A DNA stretch of 37,135 nt from Cudoniella acicularis (Eukaryota; Ascomycota; Leotiomycetes; Helotiales; Helotiaceae). Shown piece after piece: positions 22,020 to 33,308 of the stretch (positions within the stretch are counted from its first letter, which is position 1; each line of letters begins with the position of its first letter). Made by a program: the position numbers and the translations under genes. The stretch lies in the NCBI GenBank assembly GCA_013054445.1, contig JAAMPI010000456.1:1-37135 (forward strand). Direction: 5' to 3'. The notes beneath the pieces are model-generated. The model had not been told where the DNA came from and did no database searches. It worked only from the letters and a program-made list of their open reading frames with translations.

Positions 22020-23162
22020 TCGAGGATGATTTTGGAGATTAGGTCTGTACATGTTTCTTGAATTCTTATCTGACATTGGACAACATCAGTGTGTTCAGAC
22101 ACTTTCTATATGGGAAAAGATGGAGCGCAAGCAAGGAAAGAGGTATATTTAGTATGCACATGATAAAGGTACGAGATCAGTCGTCAGCCTTTTCGTTCCA
22201 ACAATTGCTAATTCTTCTTCAGGCGGCTTGGTGATAGACTAGGCTTTGGTTGAGTGAGTTTTGTGTTTGGAAATGCTGGTGATAATCTCTACTCTATGGA
22301 TCTTGAGGAAATATCAATACCTTCAACTCCTTAAATATGCCTCTTGTTTCAATGTTCTCGAAATCATGCTGCTTCAATTTGACTTCCATGTTCCCGCAAT
22401 ACTCGAATATTCAGTGTTTCATTCTTCCTTATACACTTTGATCCATGAAATTTCAACAGCTTTATATTTCAAGGTTTTCTACGGATTTTTCGAATAGACC
22501 TGGATGGCACGTATTTTCGAAGGATATAACCAATTATTGATAATCCTTCCGTTTCCTTCACTTCTAACTCTCACAACCTTAACCTTTTCTACTTAGTTAA
22601 AATTTTTAATGCTCCCCGCCTGATGGAATCCCATCCTCCCTATTCATCTACTCATCGAAAAGCAACTCCTCACAAACAAACCTTTTGTTATTCAAACCTT
22701 GACACCACTCTTGACGTCACAGCGTTGAGCATATAACATTCATGATTCACAATCCTGCTCTATTATATGCTTTAGCAGCCGCGTAAAATACGTTTCAAGA
22801 TACATATCATGAAGGAATTCTTATTTTCTGACCTTTTTGAAAACGGGGGAGAGGGGATTTTAGAAATTTTAAAAAGTTAAAAACTGCTTAAAGTATTCTT
22901 CTTAATCTTTCATTAAAAACAACCGTATCTTCTTATCGCCTCCCTTACCTTCTTGACGGCAGCGAACTCGCAGGAAATACTCGAAAATCAGTAAACACCC
23001 ACTAAGTGAAAAGTGCTATTAATTAGAAAATTAACGTGAGAGAATAGATAGGCTGGATTAGGCTAAATCCTGCCTTTGGTGTTACAGTAGGAGAGGTATT
23101 TAGAGTGTTTGGGGTAACTTAGTGACAGTGAGCACTGAACGGTCGAGATAGAGGGTTTAAAA

Positions 23163-23175
23163 AAGAGAGAGAGAG
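23163..23175. repeat. GA dinucleotide tract
   Basis: A short (AG)n run within AT-rich noncoding DNA. Confidence 0.7.
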
Positions 23176-23679
23176 ATCAAGCTATATTAAGTTATACAAG
23201 AAAGTGTTTTCTCCGACTTAGCTATAATTCTGAGGCTAGGAAATATCAGAATGAGAGGGAATATTTTCTTTAGCATTAAGGTAGAAATAGATCCTCGATA
23301 ATATACCTAATGATTGACTTGAGCGTTCTTTCCCAGTATAGATATGAAATACCATTTTCTTTATCTTCACCCTCCTATGACTGAAATGTAATGTATTAAT
23401 TACAATGAAAGGTGGCAGTATATATTTTGCACGCCAGAACGGAATTTACGATTCGTGAGTGACATATGTACTAGTCAGTCAACAAACACTACAAGCACTT
23501 TAAATTCCTATTTGGAAAATTCCGGAAATATCTGCCAAGGGGGGTGGCGGGGGCGGGTGTCTAAGATTTTACATACTGCAAAGCAGTGTATTTGTATTTT
23601 CATAATACAAGGAAAAAGAATTCCACTCTAAAAAGTTAAAAATTATACCTTTTCTGCTGGGTATTGTTTTGCGGTTTCC

Positions 23680-23703
23680 TAAAAATAAAAATAAAAATAA
23701 AAA
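23680..23703. repeat. AAAAT/TAAAAA microsatellite
   Basis: Four successive TAAAAA-type units in noncoding DNA form a simple-sequence tract. They are useful only as a polymorphic marker. Confidence 0.8.
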
Positions 23704-26306
23704 CTTAGTTTGACTTGATTTATATAGAGATTACAAGTAGATATGACTTTATGATTGAAAAGTTTTTATTTTTTTTTACAACTTTGTCGAAAAGTGCGTA
23801 AGTGGAGGATGATTTGTTTCTGTTCTGCTATGAAATTAAAATATGAAACTTTGGAAGCTTATTTCGGGGAAGAAGAGAAGTCACGGAATACGAGGAAGTC
23901 ATTGCAGTAAATAGTAAAAGTTTACGTCACGAAGATCGGAGTAAGGTATTTGATTGGAGAGGTTGCGATTAAGGTGAAATTTCAACGTAATTTCATTGTT
24001 TTTGTAGATGAGTGTTATTCTTACATTCACTCTTTTATTTCTTACATGTGTATTTCCCTAATACTTCCAATTCCCCGAGATCGCCTGCAATCTGGAACCT
24101 TTGAGTGCTATTTGAAAACGTGCGGCGCTGTAGTAAGAAAAGCCTCAATAAAAATGAGAGGAACCATCATATGCGAATAAAAACCCAGAATATCTCTTAA
24201 TATTTAAAATATCAAGTTCAGTGCTTAAATTCTCATCACATGTTCTGTCGTTCGTTGATTGTTTGACCTAAGATATGGCTTGATGCCTTTGCTCACATTA
24301 TGATTCACGCAGCGCGGCTTTTAAGCACCTTTTGTCTTGTCTCATGGGAAATTTCGCTCTTGAATTATCAACTTGAAATGTGGAAAAATTAAGCACATCA
24401 AGCTTTCAAATATAAAATGCGGCCTTCTTCAAGGTTGTTAAGTGTTGGAATTATGAAAAGCTGAAAGCGGAAGGTGGTTCACAGATAATACGTGAGTAAT
24501 CAAATTACGTTATTTCAACGAGAGGCAGCAGACGATGAACTATTCTACGCGTGTATATTGAGAAAGTGACTAAGAGATCAGAAGACCAGGACAGAAAAAT
24601 AAATGAAGCGCCACTTTCCGACACTTTCCGGGCGAGGCTACTTCAACTGTGTTAGAAGTAGAACCTTGTGTTATTGCAAACCCAACATCTTTTCAACGGG
24701 CGAACATGGCCTCGACGGCTGTGTCGCGTGGCCGTGACAATTACTCATTTGCTGATCCCGTAAAAAGTACCAAAACAAGCCGGAAATTTGAAATGAATTG
24801 TTGTCTATAGAAGTTCACAAATAGTGGTGGGAAAGTGAAAGCCTCTCCTCAGCCGTAGGCGCGTATTTTTTTCAAACCCATGTCAGATCCATTCCTTCGC
24901 AAACAAACTCGACAGGCACTTCCGCGTACGACTTACATGCTGTTGAAGCGGCAGAGAGGCGTGAAAAAGTACCCCAAAATACAATAGCGGTTTAAACATC
25001 GTAATCGAGAAATGTTGCCACGTTTCCACATGGTAAATAGAGTTTCTGGTTGTTGGTTGGAAAAGTTGCGGGATCCTTCAGTTGGAAAAGTCGTGAGATT
25101 GTTTCTGTGTCGGCGCCAAGGGATTCGCCCACCTCGAAAATCGCGCAACTAGTTACCCAGTTTTAGACTTTCGAGTCCAAATATCCGAAGAGAAGTTTAT
25201 GCTGCAGCTTAGGATATGGAAGAGGAAGTGGATCGCATCATCCACATGTGGATATGCGTCGAGAATCTTTGAGTTCAGGCTCAACAGAGATGTTGGAGAT
25301 GGTGCCGGTCGCACTTGCGTTTCGGAAATGGGGATCGATTCTTACATTCTCGAGGCCTTTCCTCGGACGGATAAAGGGATAATTGTTCAGAGAAGAGTCT
25401 GAGATACTCTGAGTGATCTACTACGGTCGTACAATGTCGAGGTGTGAAGCTGTGTCTGATTTGCCGGGTCGTGTCACGAAAGCCGGTTGCCTGCACTGTC
25501 AAGGAGAACAGCGAGACGCCGGTACTTTGAATGATAAAAGGTTCAAGAATCAAGAAATCAAGTAGGGATCGGTACGGTAGATCAAGAGTAACAACGGAGC
25601 ATGATTTCTGTTCCAATTTGGTGGGGGAGGTTATGATGTGTGGACAATTTGCATCCTCGGTCGCAATCTCGTTTTTGAAAACATGACTTTTCTCAGGAAC
25701 TCCACCACAGCGCACACAAAAGGAAAATCGTAATTTGAACTATTCAAACTTGAAGCAATGTAGCCAGAAGCCCTCTGCAAAATGAAATTTTGATGATATA
25801 TTGTCGTGGTGGCTAGTTATCGTTGCTTCATTGCTGAGCTTGCGAAACTCGCGATGGCTTCAAATTTCGAGTTGCACCCGCTCGTCTTTCATGATGCACT
25901 CACATCCCACCACGCAATTATAAGTGTTTTTCTGCACAGGAATCAAAGATTCTAACATCACATTTCAAGGTCTGATGGATTTTGAATACATCCTAGTCTT
26001 GTGCTGCACAGACAGCAAGAATATGGAATCGTGTCGTGTCTGGAATCGACTGATTCGACTTTCGACACTTCTTGATAGCAGTCATTTACATCATGATATT
26101 GATATGTATTCTTTACTGAATGCGCATGATATTATGACGAAGGAAACAGCGCGCAAAGACAGACAGAAGGATGAGCTGGCATTTTGCTCTGCACAAGTGT
26201 GGGAAAGAGAAAGTGTGGGAGAAGACGGAGTTGGGGGGTGATGCTGCGCATGATTCCGGGAGAGGTGTGGGTGGATGTTTGAACTTACTTCCAGGCTCTC
26301 TGTGGG

Positions 26307-26311
26307 CCAAT
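26307..26311 (+). promoter_or_regulatory. CCAAT box upstream of histone H1
   Basis: A CCAAT lies in GGGCCAATGAGA, 282 bases before the H1 ATG. CCAAT boxes are common in histone promoters. No experimental support is implied. Confidence 0.35.
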
Positions 26312-26592
26312 GAGAGCAAAGAACTTAAATCAGTCCCGTTGTAACTCGCTTATTATCTCACAAAAGTTCCTAATCACCAGGTTTTTAGCGTAGTCCTCTG
26401 GATCTGCTTAAATTCTCGCATCCCCGCTCTTGAGAGCCTTCTTCTCTCTTTCGCCTCGAACCCCAACACGCCGACCACGACTTTTCGACACACCACAACA
26501 ACCATAACTCGGATTCTTGTTCGAATTTTTGAACACTAACGATATCTTATCCATCATCTGTATTCCTTTAATACAATAATCAATTCCTCAAA

Positions 26593-27632
26593 ATGCCTCC
26601 CAAAGCCGCAGCACCAAAGGCCAAGGCCTCCGCTCCCGACCATGCCAGCTACCAAGGTAAGCTCTCCCATCACAACCACAACGTCGCGTCACGATCGCAC
26701 GTATATTTCTTGGGTCGCGGACACCTTGTGCAGTTGACTATGTCTTTTATTTTTAATAAATATTCTCACTAACCCGTTATTTTAGACATGATCACCGATG
26801 CTATCGTCAACTTGAAGGATGTAAGTTTACTTGCCCAATTATCGAGATTCATTTGCTAACACATATCCTCCAGCGTAACGGTTCAAGGTACGATGGCTCC
26901 CCTTCACTTCACGCGCCGACTTCCGAAATATATAGCTCGACGCGTCATTTGTTTACATGGGACGTTTGGACTGACCTCGCGTAGCCGCATCGCCCTCAAG
27001 AAGTATGTCAAGGCCAACAACAAGATCAGCGCTGGTGATGCCATGTTCGACTCTCTGTTCAACCGAGCCCTGAAGTCTGGTGTTGAAAAGGGCATCTTCG
27101 CTCAACCAAAGGGTACGCGCCGCGCATGTCATCGTCGAGAAACACGTGTCTAACACAGACTATAGGAAGCTCAGGTGGAACCAAGCTCGCGAAGAAGGAG
27201 CCGAAGGCTGCTGCACCCAAGGCAAAGACCGACAAGCCAAAGACTGAGAAGAAGCCAGCTGCTAAGAAAGCCACCACCGGATCGGCCGCAAAGAAAGTCG
27301 AAAAGAAGCCAGCTGCTGCCACCAAGACCAAGCCTGGACCAAAACCCAAGACCACCAAGGCTGCTGCCCCAAAAGCTGCCCCAAAACCTAAGGCCGCACC
27401 AAAGCCAAAGGCTGCTCCTAAACCAAAGAAGGCTGCCGCACCCAAGGCTGTAAGTAATCCACTCTGTGATTGACTGTCGCGTCTAATATCCTCATAGGCC
27501 CCCGCGATCGTCGAAAAGCCAGCAGTTCTCGGCAAGACCAAGTCTGGACGCGTGACTAAGTCGAAGGCAGCACCAGCAGCAAAGAAGGCCACGCCTAAGA
27601 AGAAGGCAACCCCCAAGAAGGTCGCTGCGTAA
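26593..27632 (+). CDS. Linker histone H1
   Basis: Six exons: 26593-26656, 26786-26820, 26874-26887, 26985-27112, 27166-27449 and 27498-27632. They total 660 bases and give 219 residues. The introns (129, 53, 97, 53, 48 bases) all follow GT-AG. The start MPPKAAAPKAKA is followed by the winged-helix globular domain at about residues 15-90: SYQDMITDAIVNLKDRNGSS, then RIALKKYVKANNK, then FNRALKSGVEKGIFAQPKG. The C-terminal half is almost purely Lys/Ala/Pro, with APKPKA units repeated three times around 27380-27425, and ends KATPKKVAA. The protein binds linker DNA and nucleosome dyads in the nucleus. The third exon is only 14 bases (CGTAACGGTTCAAG) and falls in the globular domain. A long minus-strand open frame across this gene (27059-27616) is only the complement of its repetitive coding sequence. 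Confidence 0.95.
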
Positions 27633-29053
27633 AATAGTGCTCATGCCTCTCTTTGGTTGTTCATAGGCGTTGGGGCTGGGAATATCATGACGTGAAGGGG
27701 ACAAATCACGCTTGTTTGTGTTTTTTAACGGACATTTTGTTAGGGATAGCTTGCTTTATTATTTTGATGACGGCTTCGACGGCTGGGTTCTGGTTTTCTC
27801 ATTAGCTTGTACAAAGGGCGGTTCCAACTGTACAAGGCGATTAATGGGACAATGCCTCTTGCTAGACGGGGAATGAGATGCAAATGGGTGGAACTCTGGA
27901 CGTGATGCTACTACTGGATGGCTGTATTATACCAGATCAATGACAAAAATTTGGAAAATTCAGACACGTTTGCCGGTTCTGCATTGCAAATGCCCACCAA
28001 AATCTTGAAACCCGCCCAAAAAATGGAATCATGCTCGTGACGCGTCTTACGATTTGGTTTGTTATGATCGCAAAATACGCTAATCCCAATTCGAATGAGG
28101 GGGGTGAATCTCGGCTGCGTCGGTATCGGGACGGGAAAGCTTGCTAGCGGGGTTTCCCGTAATCATCCGGCGCTGATGCCGTCACTAGGCAGTTTTTGGA
28201 AAAGGCACTAACCTATTTCGCGCGCCCCGGCAGCTGTGGCCGGATTTTCCGAGGAAAACGGAACCTCATCTTTGCATTGTCGAGAGAAAAAAAAACGAGA
28301 AATTCTGAAAACAAAAACCCTTCGCACGAAAGTTCAAATTCAGGCAGTCGCAAGCTTGAACATTGCGTACTCGCCACCTAAATGCCTTTAGTTCTCCAGC
28401 TACTATGAGGCATAGAAACTGCATTCGAAATAATGCGCATAAGACAAGATCGCGATCGCGAATTGCGAAGGCGTGCCACATCCCTATTCCGAGTGGAAAT
28501 GAAAGTAGTTTGAACTCGAAGGGAGGAATCTCCAGCACTTGCCTTTTCGTCAGCCAAAATATCCTGTGCCCTCTCGTTGCAGCTTACGAAGGTTCGCAAA
28601 CAGTGGCGCGCGAGCCATCACGTTGGCTGACTGAAAAGGCTGCACGAGGCAGAGCACCCCGGAGCAAAATGGTTGGAGGCCTCCAAAATTCTACTCTGGC
28701 GTTCAAGTCCTGATAGGCTTGTCAGCGCAAGGCTTTCATCCCCTTTCGCTTAGAGCTGATGCCTACCCTGCCTGTTGGGGCCTGGACGCCTCAAAAGCAA
28801 CGTCCATCTTCTTTTCTAACTTGTTCTCCAAACTTAGATTCTTTTCGTGTCAATTAAAAGAGTCATAACGCTCGATATACTATTTGTCACTTTTCGTGTG
28901 ATCACTCTTGTTCTCGTTTTCAACTACAGCGCTAAAGCGGTCCCACTTTCGCCATCCTTCAGCCTGATCCCGATTCCTCATATCTGCCCCACGCTTCCAG
29001 CACCCAACATTTTCAAGAAGACTTTATCAAGAAGCCCAGTTTCTACCTTCATT
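27633..29053. other. Intergenic interval, H1 / Gln-rich repeat protein
   Basis: These 1.4 kb hold the H1 3' region and the promoter of the next gene. Open frames around 28196-28713 overlap on both strands without domains. The frame of the downstream gene is open back to 28847 but has no ATG before 29054. Confidence 0.45.
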
Positions 29054-31360
29054 ATGGATGCCATTAAAAAAGAACTCTTCGATGACTCGGTAGGGCAACC
29101 CTCCAGATTTCCACCTATGGGCGGTTCCCTGCAAGCATCCCCAGTTCAAGGCTCCCAAGCACCACCCCAGAAGCAATTTCAGTCGCAATTCCGCACATCA
29201 ATCTCCCCTCTAAATCACGACTATCAAATGCAACTTATGCTCCTTGAGCAGCAGAACAAGAAGCGGCTCATGATGGCAAGGGCAGAGCAGGACGCAATGA
29301 AAATTCCAGGCCCAGCGGAATCGAATCAGACAACGCTTATGGGAGAAAGTAAAGAAGACGAAGAGTTCCAACGAAACGTACTTCTTTTTAAAAGGCAGCA
29401 TGCAGGGTCACTCAAGGAAACACAAGAACACAAAAATTTGCTGCAACAGCTAAGTTACTACAAGGACGCGATAAAAACAGCAGCCGGGCGAGACTACATA
29501 ATGCAGCTTATGCTCCTAGAGCAGCTAAACAAAAAGAGGCTTATTATGGCAAAAGCGGAGCAGGATGCGATGAATATTACGTATCCCGCCCGCAAAACTC
29601 AAGGGCAAGGAAGTTCGGCGAAATTTTATGACCAGGCAACTCATCAGCAGTCAAATCCTCCATTTCCCGGATCAAAGCCGGTAGTACCAACGTCTCATCT
29701 ACCCGACCACCAGACACAACTCCCGCACAATGGTATCAGGGAAAATCACATGACAATGACGAACTTCCTACCTGCAATAAATACGGCCAATTATGGTGGA
29801 ACCGGTGCCCAACCTTCCCAACCCGAGCAGGCTACCGGCCCCGGTAAGCATCGTCTGCCGGACCACGAAATGCACTTCTTATACGCGCAGCAAGCATCCA
29901 AGAAATTCATTATGGCAAAGCGACAACCAGTGTCCACAAACCAGGAGCCAATGGCACCCCTACCCAGTGATGCCATCTCCTCACCCGGGCTTCCCGTGCG
30001 TATTGGCGGGACTCCACAAGAGTACCAAATTCAACTTCAACAGTTCGAGCAAGAAAGAAAGTCGAGGGTACGGGCACTGTGGGGTATTTCGAGCCAAGCA
30101 ACCCAGGAGCCAATGACACCCCTTTCTAGAGATTCCATCTCCGCGCCCGGATTTTCCATGCCTCCCGCCGTCTTAAGTTACCAGGAATTCCAACTCTCTC
30201 ATCAACATGTCGAGCAAGAAAGAAAGTCGAGGGTAGAGGGAGTGCAAGGCACTGCAAACCAAGCCAGTCGATATTCAACGGCAACTTCATCCAAATATCC
30301 CATTGCGGATCCCGGTTTCCCTGTTGGAGCTGGTACCAACAATCTGGAAGGATATAAAATCCAATTCCAAAAGCTCGAGCAAGAAAGGAACTCGAAAATG
30401 GCGGCAATGAGCGGTGTCATGGGCCAAATGAAGCAGGAACTGCCAGAATCCGGGGGATGGCAAGACGGCCAGCAAAACATTCTGCAAATGGGTCAACAGC
30501 TACAGCTAGCGCAACAGCAACAAAGGGCACAAATACGAGCAGAGCAGCAACTCGTACAACAACGATTTGCACAACAGCACATGACTGTCGTAACACATGG
30601 AGGAGCAATGGGTCGGCCATCTAGGGAAGCCCTGCAAGAAGAGCAGCAAAAGTTGCAACAACAAATTGCACAAGAAGAAATGAATTTAGCATCACTGTCA
30701 GCAACAAAGCAAGAGTTGAGTTTGCAGTCGTGCGAAAAAAAGGAAGATAACCAGCAAGCGTTGACAGATTGCTACCGGAACCTAGCCAGACTTCGACAGC
30801 AGGCGGAGGCTTGTCAACATGAAATTGAAAGATCATATGCTCCATTGCCGCTAGACGGGCAAAAAGATCCACAAACGGTACAAACCCAGCAGGTCCGAGC
30901 ACAGATGCCTCAGACGTCGCTCCAGAACCCTTGGGATAAATTACAAGACCTGCAGGCCCAGAAAACTCCACGTGAGAATTGGATAGCACAGGCCCGTGCC
31001 ATTGCCCAGCAGAATCAACAGCAGTATTGGCCATCACCAACAATTTTCGCAGCCCAACGACCCTACCCACCAATGTCCCCAACCCAGGGACTACATGCAG
31101 AGACGACCAGATCAAAACAGAGAGCACAAGCAGAGTTGGTCCAGAGCCTTAATACTACGTCGCCAGCGGATAATTATGGCTCTCAATCACGGCTGCCACA
31201 GACTGGTGGTGGGGACGAAGAAAGAGAGTCTTCTTATGCTTCTAGTGAGTGGTCGCGTATGACGACTCCGACGACGGAGGATGAGGCAGATGAGGAGCAG
31301 GTGGGAGGTGAGGATGTCCATGGTCCGCTTGTTATTCGGCCGGCTTCTGGTCTGAATTAA
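29054..31360 (+). CDS. Gln-rich coiled-coil protein with internal repeats
   Basis: A single long exon of 768 residues starts at MDAIKKELFDD. The protein contains six copies of a motif seen in many fungal proteins of unknown role, best form DYQMQLMLLEQQNKKRLMMA. Two near-perfect copies start at residues 56 and 147. Four diverged copies start at about 270, 323, 378 and 433; these four are spaced 53-55 residues apart, and the linkers also match (QEPMxPL, then xIxxPGFP). Residues about 470-600 are Gln-rich with heptad-like spacing (GQQLQLAQQQQRAQ and following), probably coiled coil. The C-terminus is acidic (DEADEEQVGGEDV). There is no catalytic domain and no membrane segment after the ATG. Gln/Asn-rich sequence suggests an intracellular protein that assembles with partners or itself; that is inference. 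The function is unknown. Confidence 0.75.
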   Translation: MDAIKKELFDDSVGQPSRFPPMGGSLQASPVQGSQAPPQKQFQSQFRTSISPLNHDYQMQLMLLEQQNKKRLMMARAEQDAMKIPGPAESNQTTLMGESKEDEEFQRNVLLFKRQHAGSLKETQEHKNLLQQLSYYKDAIKTAAGRDYIMQLMLLEQLNKKRLIMAKAEQDAMNITYPARKTQGQGSSAKFYDQATHQQSNPPFPGSKPVVPTSHLPDHQTQLPHNGIRENHMTMTNFLPAINTANYGGTGAQPSQPEQATGPGKHRLPDHEMHFLYAQQASKKFIMAKRQPVSTNQEPMAPLPSDAISSPGLPVRIGGTPQEYQIQLQQFEQERKSRVRALWGISSQATQEPMTPLSRDSISAPGFSMPPAVLSYQEFQLSHQHVEQERKSRVEGVQGTANQASRYSTATSSKYPIADPGFPVGAGTNNLEGYKIQFQKLEQERNSKMAAMSGVMGQMKQELPESGGWQDGQQNILQMGQQLQLAQQQQRAQIRAEQQLVQQRFAQQHMTVVTHGGAMGRPSREALQEEQQKLQQQIAQEEMNLASLSATKQELSLQSCEKKEDNQQALTDCYRNLARLRQQAEACQHEIERSYAPLPLDGQKDPQTVQTQQVRAQMPQTSLQNPWDKLQDLQAQKTPRENWIAQARAIAQQNQQQYWPSPTIFAAQRPYPPMSPTQGLHAETTRSKQRAQAELVQSLNTTSPADNYGSQSRLPQTGGGDEERESSYASSEWSRMTTPTTEDEADEEQVGGEDVHGPLVIRPASGLN
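29861..30514 (+). repeat. Four tandem coding repeats of about 55 residues
   Basis: Units start at 29861, 30020, 30185 and 30350. Each has an aromatic/Gln opening, an EQER(K/N)S core in the last three units (AQQASKK in the first), then a linker with a PL..D.IS.PG(F/L) pattern in the first two and PI..PGFP in the third. Identity is low at DNA level, so the expansion is not recent. Confidence 0.6.
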
Positions 31361-32443
31361 TAGATTCGAGTATGGGATTAGGAGCAAGAAATTGCGATGC
31401 CAACTGCCTGAGTTGTCGTTAGTTATGGCCTCTTATAACTCTCCCGGGGATTTTGTGTGGGGAGGCTAATATTTTGGGGAGTTCTGTGTCGGTTTGGGAA
31501 TACGGGGAGGGTTGGTTATTATTGTTACGCTCTTTTAGCAATCCGTTAGGTTATGTTCACGTATGTTTTATGAGATCGCTTTTACATACCTATATTTGCT
31601 TTGATTTTGCATGATTATCTATCCCCGACCTTGCCGTTCCCGTTCACGATATGAGAATTTGATTCTAGGAATTTGCGACCACGTCATGAAGTACATTGGT
31701 GGGAATGGAAATTTGGCGAGTGCAAGCACTCTTTCTGCAGTATCTCTACGCACTCTCTAGGATAATTCATGAGGAAGGTGTTATTAATGGAGTTGCTGTT
31801 GCAGCAATCAAGTTATAACAAGTGGATTTTTAGCGAAAGTCACCAGCATCACTTTCATGAATTTTCAATGAAAATTTTCTCTTAACCCATAATATAAGCA
31901 AAATAATATATTTCGAACTCCGATATCTTACTGTAGGCTTAATATTAAAAATAAAGCTTGTGGATAGTTTGATATTTTAAAGTGTTAGTGGAAACGATTG
32001 CAGGCGAAGTGCTCGGTCCGGTATTTTGAGTGTCGGGCTGCTGTTCCGCAGCAGAAAAATAAGTCAGCTTCGTTGAATAGAAATTACATGTTAAATAATG
32101 AATTAAGGGGAATGCTTATAAGCACTTGAATTAGTAATCGTCCCTGATTTTCTGTGTATGGGTCTTCCATGGTGCTAATTATTAGGCCATGGTCGTGGTA
32201 CAACTGGGGTTAGATCTCGAGCTTGTGTTTAGGCCTGCTTATTTTGACCAAAATAAATTTAGACTTAGCTGTACACTGAGAACTGGAACACTTGTGTTAT
32301 TCTTAATTTTACTCGTAAATATCCACCGACTTTCTATATCTTAATATTTTTACAAGTTATTAAAAACTCTACTAATCATATTTTAGATTTTGTCCTCTCA
32401 TCTTAGCACGATACTCATCCAGTACCATTAAGGCGGTTATTTC
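31361..32443. other. AT-rich intergenic interval
   Basis: No gene was recognised in these 1.1 kb. A small perfect inverted repeat (CTGCTG-TTCCG-CAGCAG) lies near 32040. The rest is AT-rich sequence without visible coding pattern. Confidence 0.45.
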
Positions 32444-33180
32444 ATGATGGATAGGAAATGTCGCGCACTCATCCCTCCGAACGTGCCAAGCATCGAAGAC
32501 AGTTTTCAAATTATGCTAGAAGCTCTGTTTTTAAATTACCGCCAGCCAAAAAGCAGTATTCCCGAAGCACCAGACAACTATATTCTATTTATTTCAATCG
32601 ACTTCGAATATACGAAAGGCACTCCCGATGTTCTCGTTGCCCAGAAGTTGAAGTGATAAGGGAAATCGGAATTTGTACCTTCGATACAAGAGACCTGATC
32701 AAGGCAACGACACAATCCCTTCCATGCTTCTCTACACAAAGTTTCAGAGTAGAAGAGAGATGTGAAGATCGTGGGGAGCGTGGTGACAGATTTATTTTCG
32801 GCTCCTCAACCATCATCACAAAGGAGGAAATTCGTCCTGTTTTAATAAACGCTCTATCAGAAAGAGACTCGGATGGTCTTTCAAGGCGAGTCGTGCTCGT
32901 CGGGCAGGCTCTCTCAGGCGAAATGTTCTCAGTGCTGAAAATAAGGATAGACCTATCCGATCGCAGCAAATTCCCTTGCATTATCTGATTTCTCGATACT
33001 CACTCTATCGCACGGGCGATGTACACCAAGACCGAAAAGGCACATATGAGGTTTACCCTCGTCTCCCTTCTCGAAATGCACAAGATACCTTACAGATTTC
33101 CTCACTCCGTAGGAAATGACGCAAATTATACCTTGAAGATCCTCTTCATGCTGGCACTTCACAATCACAAAAGTTACTAA
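32444..33180 (+). pseudogene. Gfd2/YDR514C-like exonuclease-fold copy A, broken
   Basis: Read across frames, this is one RNase-H-fold protein of the Gfd2/YDR514C-like family. ILFISIDFEY near 32580-32610 carries the first acidic pair (DxE), followed by REIGICTFDTRD, then VVLVGQALSGEMFSVLKIRIDL, then LDTHSIARA, and finally HSVGNDANYTLKILFMLAL near 33100-33160, with the last catalytic Asp kept. Two lesions break it: a frame change near 32640-32655, where VLVAQK passes into VEVIREIG, and a TGA at 32986-32988 in the segment between FPCII and FLDTHS. After that TGA the same frame is open to TAA at 33178-33180. All expected core motifs are present, so decay seems recent. The order of motifs is shared with the copy at 34731-36116. 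Confidence 0.7.
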
Positions 33181-33308
33181 ATGTCTTCGATTTTAGAATC
33201 AAGAGCCTCCACAATACGATCAATATGTCAAGCTTCGATAAACCTGGCCTTTTCTGAGTGGTGTTTGAAGTCTTTAGGGAGGGTGGCAGGGTAAAATCTT
33301 CTTAAAAA

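Larger units (their letters stand above)
22020..26592. other. Gene-poor AT-rich block of 4.6 kb
   Basis: No gene could be supported. Open frames longer than 60 codons (for example 22261-22497, 23950-24180, 25281-25715, 25924-26241) start on non-ATG codons or lack domains and intron structure. The part 22500-24250 is strongly AT-rich and has simple repeats (GA tract near 23163, AAAAT units near 23680). No transposase, reverse transcriptase or terminal repeat was recognised; a decayed element is possible but not shown. The last few hundred bases form the H1 promoter. Confidence 0.5.

Noticed and set aside
25281..25715. 144-residue minus-strand open frame
   Set aside because: It opens on GTG with no upstream exon, has no recognisable domain and lies in the gene-poor block.
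25924..26241. 105-residue plus-strand open frame
   Set aside because: It opens on GTG, shows no domain or splice structure, and probably overlaps the H1 promoter region.
22020..26592. Possible tRNA, 5S rRNA or CRISPR-like content in the large gap
   Set aside because: No A-box/B-box pair, 5S-like sequence or regularly spaced repeat was recognised by eye.
27059..27616. 185-residue minus-strand open frame rich in Gly, Ala and Phe
   Set aside because: It is the complement of the H1 Lys/Ala/Pro exons and introns. The composition is explained by the repeated AAG and GCC codons.
30621..31127. 168-residue hydrophobic minus-strand frame opposite the Gln-rich protein
   Set aside because: Leu/Val-rich antisense of CAG/CAA codons is a common artefact. 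The plus strand holds a 768-residue frame.
32030..32060. Small CTGCTG/CAGCAG hairpin considered as a terminator
   Set aside because: Stem-loop terminators do not apply to fungal polymerase II genes, and a 6-bp stem is expected by chance.
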